Positions 1 through 12,916 of a stretch of 64,000 nt of DNA are shown here, piece by piece; position 1 is the first letter of the stretch, and every line of letters starts with the position of its first letter. This stretch comes from Silurus meridionalis (lineage: Eukaryota; Chordata; Actinopteri; Siluriformes; Siluridae): positions 4,765,792 to 4,829,791 of the forward strand of contig NC_060909.1 of the NCBI RefSeq assembly GCF_014805685.1. Reading direction: 5' to 3'. Under the pieces are notes generated by a model. It was not told where the DNA came from. It saw only the letters and a list, made by a program, of their open reading frames with translations, and did no database searches. The position numbers and the translations under genes were made by a program.

Positions 1-309
1 AAAAAAATTTAAAAAAATTGTAACATCAAACATCAATACAGGGCAACACAGCGGTGCACGGAGCAACATCTCTGCCCCAGAGCTCTGACTAAAATGATGA
101 AACTTTTGGATCACTCCTGGACTAGATTTTGTGTTTGTCCAATTAAGTTCTATCTAGAAACCAAATGCACCTCTTCTGAAGTAACAGTAACAGCTTATTA
201 GCATGGCTCATCTGCGTGTTTGGGTGTCTTGGTGTCCACTGTTCACTTTAAAACTAGTAGCTGCAGGAGCAAAATCATTTTTGAAGGTCATTCACTTTAG
301 AAGAGGGTG

Positions 310-700
310 AAATGTCACACAATGAAGCTTTATCATGGTAAAAAGGAAACACTATTGAAATTGAATGGAATTAATATATGGGAGCTCTTGTACAGTTTTA
401 CACACTGGGCATCCAGTTCTTTTCTCCAAGCATCCAGCTGAAAAAACTCACCAAAGGTGTTCTTTCTTAATTGTAGTTTGCTTTCTGACCTTGTGATCCA
501 GTTCATCCCAGAGCGGTACAATCGGATCTAGGTGTGGTGACTGGGCAGGCCATTCCATGATAAATAACACCAACTGTTTGCTCTCTAAATAACACTTACA
601 GAGGTTGGACGTATTTTTCAAGTCACTGTATTGTTGTATGGTGAAGTTGGTTCTAATTAGCCGTAGTCCAGATGGAATTGTAGAGAACAAAAGGATACTG
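310..700 (-). pseudogene. Decayed Tc1-like transposase, C-terminal fragment
   Basis: Read on the minus strand, the stretch encodes DLKNTSNLCKCYLESKQ followed by MEWPAQSPHLDPIVPLWDEL. This is the Tc1-family pattern 'D.KHT..lc..yL' then '[12 protein letters not shown].lW'. The catalytic glutamate after NPI is replaced by valine and several consensus residues are lost, so the copy is inactive. The N-terminal half and the inverted repeats are not recognisable. Confidence 0.6.
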
Positions 701-1966
701 CATGTGTAAAAAAAAAAAATTTTCCAAACTTTTGATGCACTTTATATACTGATACTGATATAATGAAATATACTGATACTGTTGAATCCTTATGTAGTAT
801 GGTAGTATGGTGTTTGAGTTATGTAAAGTCTTAATGCAATTAAATGGAAATGTGTCAGTTATGTAGTGTGTTATTTAAATATTGTATAAAACGTTATCAG
901 AAAATCCAGCCTTAACTGGTACCATCCTAAACCAGTTTATAGACAGATAGCCTTCAAAACCTTTGTTATTATTATTATTATTATTATTTTACAAATGTAA
1001 CATCCCATTACAAAATGTTCCCAGAAAATAAGACATACCCAAAAAAACAATAATGTATTGAATTCTAAAATATTAAGATTAATAAAATAATAATTAAAAG
1101 AATACATTATTAGAATACAATAATAATTCTATTATTATTATTGTTGTTATTATTATTGTAATATAAAATAAATCAATGATAAAAATAATAATTATTATTT
1201 TTATTTTTATTATTATTAGTATTATTATTATTATTAGTGGTAGTAGTATTATAAAATAAAGTAATATAAATTATAATTACCCTAGGTATTTGTACATAAC
1301 CAAGCGGGTTCCTTTGTACAAAAGGTATGGTAAACAGATTACCAATCAGAGTACAGGTTGTATGAGGTTCATCTGTCTAAGTGGATGATATGTAGATTTT
1401 TGTACCATACATAAATATAGGTACCTGTAGATTGTTGTACATATAATTGTAAAAATGGTTGTAAATATACAACATGCCTAAAAATAAACCCTACCGCCTC
1501 TTTTGGAGTAAACATTTATATAATACCCTCTTTTTTTTTTTCGGGGAAACATGGTATATACCTCCTTATGGCATGTCATTAGTGTAATCTCATAAAAAAA
1601 GTTCTTAAGATGCTGGGATTCACCTTTTGGGACTCACAGCTAAAAATGTCCTCTCTAAATTAAAATAGTAACAGTTTGAGAGAACAGTGTGTCACATATA
1701 CAGTTGGGTATCTTTGGAAAGAGGACACTTTGGAATTTACTATCCATCATGCAGGTTGATAACGTTTCCTGCATTACATTTTTTTCATATAAAAATTCAT
1801 GAAATCAGTCCTGGAGCAATCAAGAAAAGTAATGGGTTGAAAGCCACATATGCCATGAGTTTATATCGTAAATGTAATGAAGAGATCTTGAAAAATTAGA
1901 TTCCTACAAACGTTTTTATTGTTATTGATTCAAGTTGTTGATGATGATGGTACAATTCACAAGAAA
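701..1966. other. AT-rich intronic DNA, no gene seen
   Basis: The stretch is rich in ATT/AAT runs (about 960-990 and 1120-1250) and has no supported exon or recognisable element. Short open frames lack family resemblance. Confidence 0.6.
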
Positions 1967-2160
1967 AAATCCTTACATTATGGCATTTGGTAGATGCCCT
2001 TATCCATAGTGAATTATGTTTAGCTCATTCATACAATTTAGCAGCTATGGGATTAAGGGCCTTTCTCAGGGGCCCAGGATTTAAACTCACAACCTTCAAA
2101 GTCCAATGCCTTAACCACTAAGCTACTCGTCCCACATTTCTGGCACAGCGTGGCACAAAG
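1967..2160 (-). mobile_element. tRNA-derived SINE, decayed
   Basis: On the minus strand it starts with a tRNA-like head (TAGCTTAGTGGTTAAGGCAT) and a degenerate B box, then 'GGGCCCCTGAG...AAGGCCCTTAA'. It ends in 'GGGCATCTACCAAATGCC'. This fish SINE family recurs in the window at 6190, 9280, 23745, 28645, 29850, 33790, 34020 and 43302. Confidence 0.6.
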
Positions 2161-2463
2161 TGTAATCAAAAACAAATACAAATTGTATTTATATGTAAAT
2201 GATTAAAAAAAAAAAAATTTCTTTGCTCGAAACTACAAATCCAGTCTGGTTGACGCTTTTTATCTGGTGAAATACAGATAAAATCTAAATGTACTCTCCA
2301 CCTTTCCACATCTTCCCTTCTTTCTCTGCTGATGCCTGTTTTTTTTCAGCCTGTAGTTCAGAATCTGCAGATCCCAACATTTGTTTTTCTGTTTGTTTGT
2401 TGAAAAAAAAATATTGCCTGAAAGATTTCAATAAATGGAACAAAGATCTTGAGTTGCCAGCTA

Positions 2464-2665
2464 TAGAGCTTTGACCTCAACCCTACTGAATAACTATTGA
2501 ATTGAAAAGCTGACTGCACCCCAGGCCTCCTCACCCCACATCAGTTCCTGACTTTACTCAGGCTCTTGTTGCTGAATGAACACAAATCTCTACAAACACA
2601 TTTCAAAATCTTGTGGAGGATCTCAAACCCAGACAGTCCAGTCTTACAGCAAAATGTGATCTATT
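2464..2665 (-). mobile_element. Fragment of a common fish MITE (Tc1/mariner-like)
   Basis: It carries the phrases 'TTTGACCTCAACCCTACTGA', 'GACTGCACCCCAGGCCTCCT' and 'GAATGAACACAAATCTCTAC'. The same phrases are shared with the copies at 37070, 50921 and 63380. Ends are missing. Confidence 0.55.
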
Positions 2666-3306
2666 GATTCATTTTAATAGGCACAAATTTCCCTCTTTCT
2701 CGTGTCACCGAGGACGACTTTCTATGTAATGCATTTCAATAGGAAGTATTTTTGGTGCCTCCGCTAAAGTTTCTTTCTGCCACTCGAGACCACAGACGCT
2801 GTATTATTTTTTTTTTCTCGTTTGTTATTGATTTTTTTTATCTTCAAGCGCCATTACTCAACATTTAAGCAGGAGATTTTATCCTTGTTTTATTGCTTTA
2901 TTCAGTAAAATATTTGCTAATATAAACCATCGTCAGTGGTTCCTTACAGTCAAAATACAGTAAATATATTCTCCCTGTTAATTAAGGAGACTGCGTTAAT
3001 TAAATACACACATTTATTACAGTATAACCACAACCCTTACCCTAACTGTATATTTTTTGCCTTATTCTCTGCTAAAAATGTGAAAACAAGATTACCACTG
3101 GCATTTCTGTCAGCATTACTCATGATCCTGCCTCTGTTGCTATAGAGATGGTGCAAGATGGAGGCAATTGCGCTGAGTGACGTGAAAAAAGAGAGGGAAA
3201 TTCGTGTCCATGAACACGATTAAATAGATTAAAGTTCGTGACTACATCAGGAAATGCAGTGAAACTTTGTTGTCCCAGGAGAGGGGAAGCTTTTCTAATA
3301 ACAAAT

Positions 3307-3935
3307 ACCGTAATATTTGGACTATTAAGCACACCCTTATATAAGCCGCACATATTTTGAACACTGAAACTAATGAGCTTTACACAGGCTTTAACGAAAG
3401 ACAGTGCCTGTTACACGGCTTGTATCTTAACAGTAGCCTACCAAGAAAGTCATTGTTCACTGTCTTCCTTCTTCCTTTCACAACTATTTCTCTCGGGAGT
3501 TTTTCTTTTGGCATCGTCTTGCGTTTAAAAATTACCATCGGTGAAGCTTTTCTCCCGATGCCGTGCAGCTCAGAACACAGGTGAAGTGCGTTTTTTCATG
3601 CCCGGTTGTTTTCAGCGTGACGAATGATTCTCATTTCCTGTAGACAGTCAGAGTGAGCGGCAGATCAAACGTCAGATGAACATCATATTTATGATGTGGT
3701 GCGGCCCGATTCAGTGGGAGCGGATCTGATTTAATATAAAGAGGTACATTGGTTTACCTGAACCCGTTCTGCAATTTCATTGGTCTAATGTTATGTCGCA
3801 CAGTTTTTTTGGCTTGAAGCTTGTGAAACCCGGGAAAAACCCAGGAAATAGCCATAAATTAGCCGCTTCGTTGTTTAAGCCGCGGGGTTCAAAGCGTGGG
3901 GAAAAAGTAGCGGCTTATAGCCTGGAAAATACGGT
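3307..3935 (+). mobile_element. Non-autonomous DNA element with 'ATAAGCCGC' ends, copy 1
   Basis: The left end reads ACCGTAATATTTGGACTAT and the right end is its inverse (GGCTTATAGCCTGGAAAATACGGT). It therefore has imperfect terminal inverted repeats and is about 629 bp long. It carries no transposase. A second copy in opposite orientation lies at 11716-12462. The superfamily is not clear to me. Confidence 0.6.
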
Positions 3936-5290
3936 AGGTATTAAATGTGGAAGGGATATATAAACAGTGGCATCTTGACTGTGCTGTTCCTCTTGCTAGT
4001 TGGTGGCTTTGCATGTCATAGAGAAAGCAAGTGATGGTTTTACTCGCTGTGGTTAGTAATGGAAGCTTTAAAATCTTTATTTTTTAACTTTACTAGAGAA
4101 CATTTTTCACAGTAGACTTTAAATAGAGCCATTTGAGACCCTCACAATACTTAACTATCCAACCAGCAGAATTTAAGATCCATACAGCTTTCCCCCCTGC
4201 TGAGGGATCTATTTATCTTTTTTTTTTCCTTTTTTGTTTTTTTTTTTATAAACAATGTCCCCCATTGTGTACACAAAGTCCACTCCTATCAGCCATGCCT
4301 CCAGATCTGAAGAAGCATCTGGGTTCACTGGTTAGGTGCAATGAAGCCATGTGGTCTCATCATTTACCAGGTTTGCATGTGCTGTACTTTTCATCACATA
4401 TGTAGTGATGTTCATGTGGTTTTTGTTGGAGCTCTCATTCATTTTTTAGCATCCAGCCCTTTTTTCTTCCCCTTCTTTTTCTTTTTGTCAACACAATCCT
4501 CCCATGCCAGCCAGGGCTCACATTTCCTCTCTGGCCGCTAGCTTTTCTCTCGATTAATCTCTTCAGTTGAAAAGGGCAGAAATATTTGTGTGGGGCTCTG
4601 TGTTGGTTCAGAGTCTCTTTTCAAGGTTGCACAAAGATTCAGAATGGAACAAGGGCAAGCGTCTAATCAATGGACAAATTAGAGCGACAAATTAAATTTG
4701 GTTGATTAAGGACGGCGAGTGGAAAGTATCCCAAGGCTTCGCCAGGGCTGAGAGGTGTCTCGGCGTTACCTTTGTGTCAAAGCGTGCCTTAGGCACCAGT
4801 GATTCACTAGGAAATTAAATGACATTTATCGTCCCTTTGTGACACGCCGGTTCAATTGGTTCGCTTCTTAATCCGGGCGAAGATGTGAAACTAATACTGA
4901 TGAGCTCCGTTTCCGATCCCGATGTCAAATTATACTATACAATTATACTCTTTTGATTTTCACTCATATCTTTTTTCCTCCATTGGTTCATTGTTTCGGG
5001 TTCGAAACAACCATGAGGCTCGTTTGAATCCGATTCTTCTTGACGTATATTTTTTTCTTTTCTTCTTAATTTCCCTGCATGCTGATTGGATAAGAATTTC
5101 GTTTTGTGATACATAATGCAAGCATAAATCAAATAATGACTCCAGATTATATTGATGAATAATGGTTTTATATATTCTTCCGTTTTTTTTTTTTTTTTTT
5201 TTTTAATCTAAGCAATTTTTCAAAATTAGACACTGTCTCTGTGCGTGCAATATATTCATTAGAGCCGATGGGCTTGTAGGGAGGGAGTAA
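3936..5290. other. Intronic DNA; includes a complex non-repetitive stretch 4550-4920
   Basis: There is no exon. About 4550-4920 is unusually complex and GC-balanced compared with its surroundings, with several TTAAT/ATTA homeodomain-like cores (TCGATTAATC, GTCTAATCAATGG, GGTTGATTAAGG). It is a candidate regulatory element, on base composition only. Confidence 0.3.
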
Positions 5291-5292
5291 GA

Positions 5293-5413
5293 AAGAGAGA
5301 GAGAGAGAGAGAGAGAGAAAGAAAGAGTATAAATGAGTTTGCAGATACCCAGCCATGCATGTATATACAATACACACATATACACACACCCACACACACA
5401 CACACACACACAC
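5293..5413. repeat. (GA)n and (CA)n microsatellites
   Basis: A GA run lies at 5293-5318 and a CA run at 5391-5413, separated by unique sequence. These produce spurious open frames on both strands. Confidence 0.9.
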
Positions 5414-6189
5414 ATATTTGGGGGGCATGTCTGGTGATGAAAGAGGTTAAAGGATATACTGTTGCACTCAAGTGTGACGTGCATATTATAGTCGATTTGC
5501 AAATCCTGCTTTACATTCGAAGCATGTGGTGTGTGCTGGGTTTCAAATATTGCATTCAAACGTTCTCATTTCCTGAGCAGGGCGGGGGCAGGCCAGGGTA
5601 GAGTAGGGCAGGGCAGGGGAGGCAGATGGGATAGACGGTAGGTCGGTACGCCAGCATGATGAAAAAGCATCTTGAATGCATATATCCACATCCGGCATTT
5701 TCATCTCTCATGGTACTGATTTGTATATACTAAGTGATTTGTGATGCCGCTTGCAGTTCAGTCCATTTGCTCAAGATTTTCTTCGCGCCCGAGAGAAGGA
5801 AACCATTTTTCATGTTTAAGAGAAGAAATACTCCAGGGGGTTGTTTAAGGTCCCTTCTGACTCTCTGCCTCGGTCTTGCGGTGGCACCGGGATTAATGCA
5901 CACTGATGTCGAGAGAAGCTTAGAATGAATTAGGGACAAGTAGAGGAGAGACGAGGCGGCTCGGTATGACCGGGCGAGCACCGAATCTAAGTGCAAACGC
6001 GTGTACTAGTTGGAGTACATGTTTCCTGGAACACAGAGTTCAGGAGCGGAGCGACGCAGAGGCTATTTACACAACAGTAACATTGTAAAACACTAAGCAG
6101 GAAACAGGGTGCAGCGATACACACATAAATGCTCCCTGTTTTCCTGATAGGATTCTCATACTTTTTACATCTTGTATCTCTTGATACTG
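5414..6189. other. Intronic DNA, no gene seen
   Basis: There is no splice-bounded frame with a recognisable domain. A short GGGCAGG-type imperfect repeat lies at 5579-5630. Confidence 0.5.
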
Positions 6190-6295
6190 GAAGGTTAACT
6201 CCCAGTATCACCAAACTGCTACTCTTGGGCCCTTAAACAAGGCCCTTAACCCTTTGTACTGTAATGTACATGTGACAAGTAAAAAGCCCCTTTAA
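6190..6295 (+). mobile_element. SINE fragment (tRNA-derived, fish type)
   Basis: It contains 'CTCTTGGGCCCTTAAACAAGG' followed by 'CCCTTAACCC', the central part of the same SINE family seen elsewhere in the window. The tRNA head is absent. Confidence 0.45.
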
Positions 6296-6668
6296 CGTTA
6301 CCCTTTAATTAAATGTTTGAGAAACTCAGCAAACAAGAGAGAGAGTTTGTTTTGTTTTGTTTTTTAGAACATATAGCAAGCTAACCTGACAGGATTTTTT
6401 TTTTAATCTTATTTGCTAGCTAACATTTCCCTGACAAAATTTCTGAGTTAATTATTTGGATCGTACATATATAACAGATTTCAACATTATTGCTAGCTAA
6501 ATGCCCAAAATAAACTACCTAGACAGAATGTCTGTATGAATTTTGTTGTTTATTGTTCTTTAATCACTTCTAACCTTAAATAAAAGATTAAAGGAAATAT
6601 AATGCTCACATAATTAAAGATAAATTCTTCATACATGTCTTTTCCATCGAATGCCAACTTCTTTCTTT

Positions 6669-6670
<2 letters not shown>

Positions 6671-6714
<44 letters not shown>
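6671..6714 (+). repeat. (TG)n microsatellite
   Basis: Uninterrupted TG dinucleotides for 44 bases. A shorter TG run follows at 6796-6813. Confidence 0.95.
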
Positions 6715-6715
<1 letters not shown>

Positions 6716-6826
6716 AGAGTTAATCTTGTTGCAGTAGATTTCCAGGGCACAAATGTCACGTCAGTATTAATAGTAAAGTTAGGTTGTGTTTATAGTGTGT
6801 GTGTGTGTGTGTGATATATACATTAT

Positions 6827-7226
6827 ATAATGGATCTAAAAGTCTACACATCACACCAAATTAACAAAAAAAAAGTTTAACCAAAAGATGATCAATGTTT
6901 TTGAATGACAGACTCAGATTCCAGAACAGAAACCGATGAAACATCAGCCAGGCTGATGGATTCTTTACCTACAAAGCCTGCTTTGTGTAATTTAATCCAA
7001 AGTTGCATAAATGAAGTAGTAATTTAGGGGTATGCAAACTTGTGCAACAAGTTTATTCTATTTTTTCCTTAAATAGCTTCTGTTTGTTTTGCTTGTTTTT
7101 TTATATTTCGTGATTTCACATCAAGGACTGAAAAAGTTCTGACATGATTTATCTCTGTTACACTATTTTACATCACAAAAGCCTGCCATTTTAACAGAGG
7201 AGTGTGTAGACTTTTTAGATCCACTG
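6827..7226. mobile_element. MITE with 'ATGGATCTAAAAGTCTACAC' inverted ends
   Basis: The left end (ATGGATCTAAAAGTCTACAC at 6830) is repeated inverted at the right end (GTGTAGACTTTTTAGATCCA), followed by CTGTA. Length is about 400 bp and no coding capacity is seen. A TA at the flanks fits a Tc1/mariner-type MITE. Confidence 0.7.
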
Positions 7227-7888
7227 TATGTTCTCAGGGGCTTGGCTTTGAAACAGACCAGACAAACCAGACTCCCCCACAGGGATTTCAACATCACTGA
7301 TCCAGTGCACCACTCATACCTTTAAAGGAGCTGAAACTAAGAAATAAACTGACATAAAATGAACTGAGATAAAACATCAAAGATCACTTAACCTCAAAAG
7401 ATAACCCGAGGCCAGTTCCTGCTTCTCATATTTCATTCACAAAGCCCCGAGAAAACTTTATACAACGAATGAGCAAACCAAGCTGACAGTATCTTTCCTC
7501 ACAGAGATTTTAGATTGCTCAGGCTCTGCCTCGGCCTCTTATAGCATTACTTTTCCAAACAGCACGGCAACGTCTGTGAGAAAACCTTAAAACCATAAAC
7601 AAACAAGGAGGTCTCTGAAGTTTGTAGACGGGATTTGACAGGCACAAGTAGTGAAATGCTTTTTTGAAATTTGGAAGCAATCATGTATATTTTACGAGAT
7701 CGCTTCATCAAGGTTCGAGACGGAAAATTTGTTTTAATTGTGAAAGAGGAAGACATTTTAAACCAATGTCAACATCAATATAACAACTGTGGGTAAATAA
7801 ATAAAGTAAATCTGATACTATAAACTGCTGTTTAAAACTGAGATGTTGCCTCTTATAGCTACCAGAAGAAAAGTTGTAAAAGTTAGAA
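7227..7888. other. Intronic DNA, no gene seen
   Basis: No recognised element or exon. Confidence 0.5.
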
Positions 7889-8462
7889 CAAGGGGCATGC
7901 AAGTCAAACCAGGTTTTTTTATTTTTTGAACACCCCGCTACGTTTATACACTTATCCCAGCGTTTAACTAAATCCTAGAAAGATGAGGCTGGTACACCTG
8001 AACTATTGTGCGATTGCCTGCTTCACTTCGTCACCATTGCTGAAATGCTGACCTCTGAGGAACTTGTTTGTTATCCAGGATCAGGCGTTCCATGCGCTGA
8101 ATGTTCAAACGAATGACTGCCGTGGGCTGGGGACCACCACTACCGGGATCAGCAATGGCGGCCATTTTTTAAATGTTTTACACCATTTAAATGTCTTACT
8201 GCAGCTGAGTGTCTCATCATCGTACTAACTTGAAGTGTTTTATAGATATCCGCGGGTTTTACGCCTTCATTTGCAAGAAACCTCATCACTACACAATGTT
8301 CCACTAACATTGTTCTCTGCCATCTTGATTAACAGTCTTTGGACTGTAGGCCGCCTATCAGTAATAGGACACGCTAGCCATGTGTGTAGTACCACCACGC
8401 TAGCATACATTTTTATACCTGTAAAAATAAAAGCCCCAGGTTTACTTGAAAACCCTCGTATA
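7889..8462 (-). pseudogene. Mariner-family transposon, internally deleted
   Basis: The ends are GGGCATGCAAGTCAAACC (left) and the inverse GGTTTACTTGAAAACCCTCG (right). On the minus strand it begins with a start-like ATG and encodes MAENNVSGTLCSDEVSCK, then frames related to the mariner N-terminal helix-turn-helix. The same family, in opposite orientation, is at 30095-30560. The catalytic domain is mostly missing, so it cannot mobilise itself. Confidence 0.6.
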
Positions 8463-9279
8463 TTGTGTTGAATGTGGGTCATGGTCAATCTGGTTTGTGA
8501 ATGGTTGGAGCTGGGGATAGTAATTGATAAGGTGATCGATTTTGGCATGTTTTAAGAGGGGCGGATGGAAGAAAAGGGAGGAGAATTATGAGAGAGAGAG
8601 AGAGAGAGAGAGAAATATGAAAGAGGAAGAAAGAAAAAGAGAGAGACTCTCAGGCAGGAATTTGTCCTTCACTGTTTATTCTTGATATTAATGGAAATTG
8701 AATTCAACATTCTTTAATAAATGCATACCCATAGGACCTTTGCAGAAATGGCCTGATTGGAGTAATAAAAATACGATGTATGACTTGTGTGATATGTACG
8801 ACTTTATGACGTGATTAATAAAGTAGATACAAATTAATACATTTTGTTTAAATGGCTTAAGTGGGTTTTTGTTTGATTCATCACAACATTTGTCCAATGG
8901 ATTTATAAAGTCTCTACACTTTTGTTTAAAAAAGTGCCAATTTTGTTATGTGAATGTCATCCAAAGACATTATAACAAGTCTGCTGTAGGATGGAACAAA
9001 ATGCAAGTGAAAAGACATTTTTGAGAAAGAAAAAGCACATTCATTACTTTGTTATATTTTGTAATGCATCACTTAGTGCTTTTACGTAAGAATCCTCCAA
9101 ACTACTACAATTGAATTGGCGATTGTAATCCACTCTTTCTGGCGAAAACAAATGCTCTTATCTGTCAAATTGTGATTAAGATTTAGTTGTGAATTAAATG
9201 TAAGTAGTTTTGCCCTGATCTCAGCAGACATTCATTTAGTCATTCATTCATTGGTTTATTGGGAGAACTATCTTTCATC
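8463..9279. other. Intronic DNA with (GA)n run at 8589-8612
   Basis: There is no exon. A GA run and AT-rich stretches are the only structure seen. Confidence 0.5.
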
Positions 9280-9450
9280 TAGCTACATTTGGTAGACTCC
9301 CTTATCCAGAGCAACGTATCTCAGTTATGTAATTGAGGGCTAAGTGCCTTGCTCAAGGGCTCAACATTTGCATATTGGTAGTGCTGGGATTTGAACCCAT
9401 GACCTTCCAATCAGAAGTCTTATTTATTGATCTAGCAGTTCCCTACTCAC
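9280..9450 (-). mobile_element. tRNA-derived SINE, decayed
   Basis: On the minus strand a B-box-like segment (GGTCATGGGTTCAAATCCCA) is followed by 'TTGAGCAAGGCACTTAG' and a tail ending 'GGATAAGGGAGTCTACCAAA'. The head is damaged. Confidence 0.6.
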
Positions 9451-11485
9451 CACAGAGCCCAGATGTTTTGGTTGTCCTGAAACCGGGACATAGGCTACAT
9501 GATCCATCAACTCCTGTATTTCGCATGACCTAATCACATGACACTGATCACTCACCTGTTTCTGGTTGCACCTAAATGAAGTTTAAGTTTCAATGTGTAT
9601 TATTCAACCATTAAAGTTTTCATGTTTTTATGTGCCAACTTTCTGCCTAGTCTTTGTGTAGATTTGCTTTGTATCCAGTGTAATAGTTGATATGTATGGT
9701 TTGGGTCTCCATAGATTTCACACTCAATTAAAATATGATCATCATTACTACCACCTTTGCCAAAAGTTATTGACAACCAAGCATATACCCAGAACATACA
9801 TCATATTGTTGTCCCATGCAGAGAGTGATCAGTACCCGCCAGATGTTCCTGTTGGTCCTTTTATGTTGCCGTAAGCTTCTTGGCAGCCTCCCTGATTAGT
9901 TTTTGTCTTGTCCTTTTGTCGGGACGTCCTGTTCTTAGTAATGACACTGTCTTGCTCCGTTTTGTCCATTTGTTGATTATGTTTTTTTTTTCACTGTGGT
10001 TATTTTATGGTTATTTGTTTCCACCCCTTTCTCAATTGCCATCTTTTAACGGTAAGATCCTGTATATTGCATCTTTGTGAGCTGTTTGTAAAACATGGAT
10101 GAGAAAACTAAGAAGATGACAAAAAATATCTTACAGAAACAGTTTATATTTATTTGGGGCAAATAATAGACAGCTAGATATTAATGACTTTTAATTGTGA
10201 GTTTTAAATGGGATTGGTTTATTCTGAGCACATTCACAGGGCCCATTATAAAAGGGCAGGGCCATTGGCCACTTGTACAACTAAGTTATTGCAGTCTTTT
10301 TTTTAGGTTGAAACGTTTTTTTTATCTGTTTTATTTTTTGTTTCTACATTGGTAGAATAAATTAAGTCATTTTAATAAGGGAGTGTGGACTTTTTTATTG
10401 TATCGTTAGGACTGCATGTTTATAATGATCACTGTGTTTTTTATTCTAGAAGTTTCTTTCTTTTTTATCACATTTTTATCTGACATTGCACTGCTGATCT
10501 TTGAAGTAAAAAAAAAAAAAATCAATAGCACTAAGCACTTCTCAAGCTCATACACGCCGCAATTTCAAAGTCAAATATTTCTGATTCTGATCCACTGCTT
10601 GGATCAGCTGAACTGATTTCCCTTATTATATAGTAATTGAATGTGCTAATATACATGTCACAGGCTTTAATCATGCTTTGGCTAACCTTTGCCCTCTTGG
10701 AGCATCAGTGCATTCCCTGAACCCGATTATATCCAGAACGTGTTCATCTTTTAAAAACTGACCATTAATGAGAAAAAGCCAGAAACGATTGTAAAAGGAA
10801 AAGATGGCAGAGATCAAGATGAAAAATGCAGCTTGACTTGAAGGTATCTTTACAAGGGCGGTCTGCTGTCGAGGCCAAACTGATTAATGCAGGATCGCTC
10901 CATGCTCACGCTCAGAACGTCAGTCTAACTGTTCAAAGCCGAGGGGAGTCTCTGTTGCCTCATTAATTTTTAATTTACCAATCGACTAGCTCAGATAAAA
11001 GCAAACTTTTCTTAATATTTTTGTTTTTGTACTATAATTACAGAATCGTGTGCACGGTTTGTTGCCTCTCTCCTACTGCAGTATCTGGGCGTAACTCTCA
11101 AAAGCTTATAAAGCGAAGCAGGTTATTAAGTATTATTTAATGCTTACACAATATAAAAAACAATCTGTAAGTAAATGTGCAGTCATGCACTTATATTCCT
11201 GTACTAAAAGATTTACGGATTTATAGTAAAGCTATTAGTAAGAAGTGCCGTACATTTATGCCATCATGTCATGTAATAATCAGAGAAGCAGGAGCGGATA
11301 TAACGCAAGTGCGGATGACTTTTAATGAAATAACATGCAAACATACAAAACCAACTGAATGGAAAGAAACAAAAGAATAAATGACATATAAGGAAATCCA
11401 TTAACCTGAGGAATAACCTGAGGAAAGGAATTTGGAGAACTGAGAAACATGAAAGGACACAAATAAAAGACAGAGTAGTGAAGTG
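9451..11485. other. Intronic DNA, no gene seen; complex stretch at 10660-10985
   Basis: There is no recognisable exon. About 10660-10985 is non-repetitive with several TAAT cores (CCATTAATG, GATTAATGC, CATTAATTTTTAATTT). It stands out from the low-complexity DNA around it as a possible conserved non-coding element. This is a guess from composition. Confidence 0.3.
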
Positions 11486-11715
11486 TGAGTGTATATAGTA
11501 AATGTATATAGTAGCTGTATTATAGTAAGTGTATATAGTAAGAGTATTACTATATTAGGTGTATTATATATGAGTATTACTATATTAGGTGTATTATATT
11601 AAGTGTATTATATTAAGTGTATATAGTAAGTGTATTATATTAAGTGTATATAGTAAGTGTATTATATTAGGTGTATTATAGTAAGTGTATATAGTAAGTG
11701 TATTAGAGTAAGTGT

Positions 11716-12462
11716 ACCGTATTTTTCGGACTATAAGCCGCTACTTTTTTCCTACATTTTGAACACCGTGGCTTAAACAACGAAGCGGCTTATTTATGAA
11801 TTTTTCCTGGGTTTTTCCCGGTTTCACAAACTTCAAGCCAAAAAACTGAACAACATAACATTAGACCAATTAAATTTCCGAACAGAAACAAAAAAACGCA
11901 CCTTACCTGTGTTCTGAGCTGCAGGGCATCGGGAAAAAAAACGTTTTTTTTTTTAAATGCATGACGATGCCAAAAAATAAACCCCCGAGATAAATAGTTG
12001 TGAAGGGAAGGAGAAAGTCAGTGAACAATGATTTACTTGGTTGGCTACTGTTTAGATACAAGCCGTTGTAGCGCGTTGAGTCTGGGTAAAGGGATAGCTC
12101 GAGTTGTAACTCCAGTTGCAACAAAAATCATATCAGCACAGACAGGTTTCCAAAACTCGTGCTTTTTTATTTTTCTTGGCAACAGCGTTACGGGTTAGTC
12201 AAAGAAACTTAGAAATCAGCATCAGAAAATAATAAACACTTAATCCTCGTCTTGAACACACGCAGTAATACTGGAAAAAAGCTGTGCCGGTCTTTTCCCA
12301 AAATACCGCTATGCTCCTAAAGAAAGCGCAACATATTTCACCCGTTACACCGTGTGTAACGTGTCTTTCGTTAAAGCCTGTGTAAAGTTCATTAGTGTAG
12401 ACAGCGGCTTACAGACAGGTGCGGCTTATTTATGTTAAAAATAAAAATATTTGTAAAATTCA
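11716..12462 (-). mobile_element. Non-autonomous DNA element with 'ATAAGCCGC' ends, copy 2
   Basis: It opens with ACCGTATTTTTCGGACTATA and contains, inverted, the body of the element at 3307-3935 (for example TTTCGTTAAAGCCTGTGTAA). It sits inside the 13/14-bp minisatellite, so it inserted into it or the array grew around it. The right end is decayed. Confidence 0.6.
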
Positions 12463-12916
12463 GTGGGTGTATATAGTATATAGTAGTAAGTGTATATAGT
12501 AAGTGTATATAGTAAGTGTATATATTAAGTGTATATATTAAGTGTATATAGTAAGTGTATATAGTAAGTGTATTATAGTAAGTGTATTTAGTAAGTGTAT
12601 ATAGTAAGTGTATTATAGTAAGTGTATTATAGTAAGTGTATTATAGTAAGTGTATAATAGTAAGTGTATATAGTAAGTGTATTATAGTAAGTGTATATAA
12701 TAAGTGTATAAAGTAAGTGTATTTAGTAAGTGTATTATAGTAAGTGTATATAGTAAGTGTATATAGTAAGTGTATATAATAAGTGTATTTAGTAAGTGTA
12801 TTTAGTAAGTGTATTTAGTAAGTGTATTTAGTAAGTACGTGTATTTAGTAAGTACGTGTATTTAGTAAGTGTATTTAGTAAGTGTATTTAGTAAGTGTAT
12901 TATAGAAAGTGTATGG

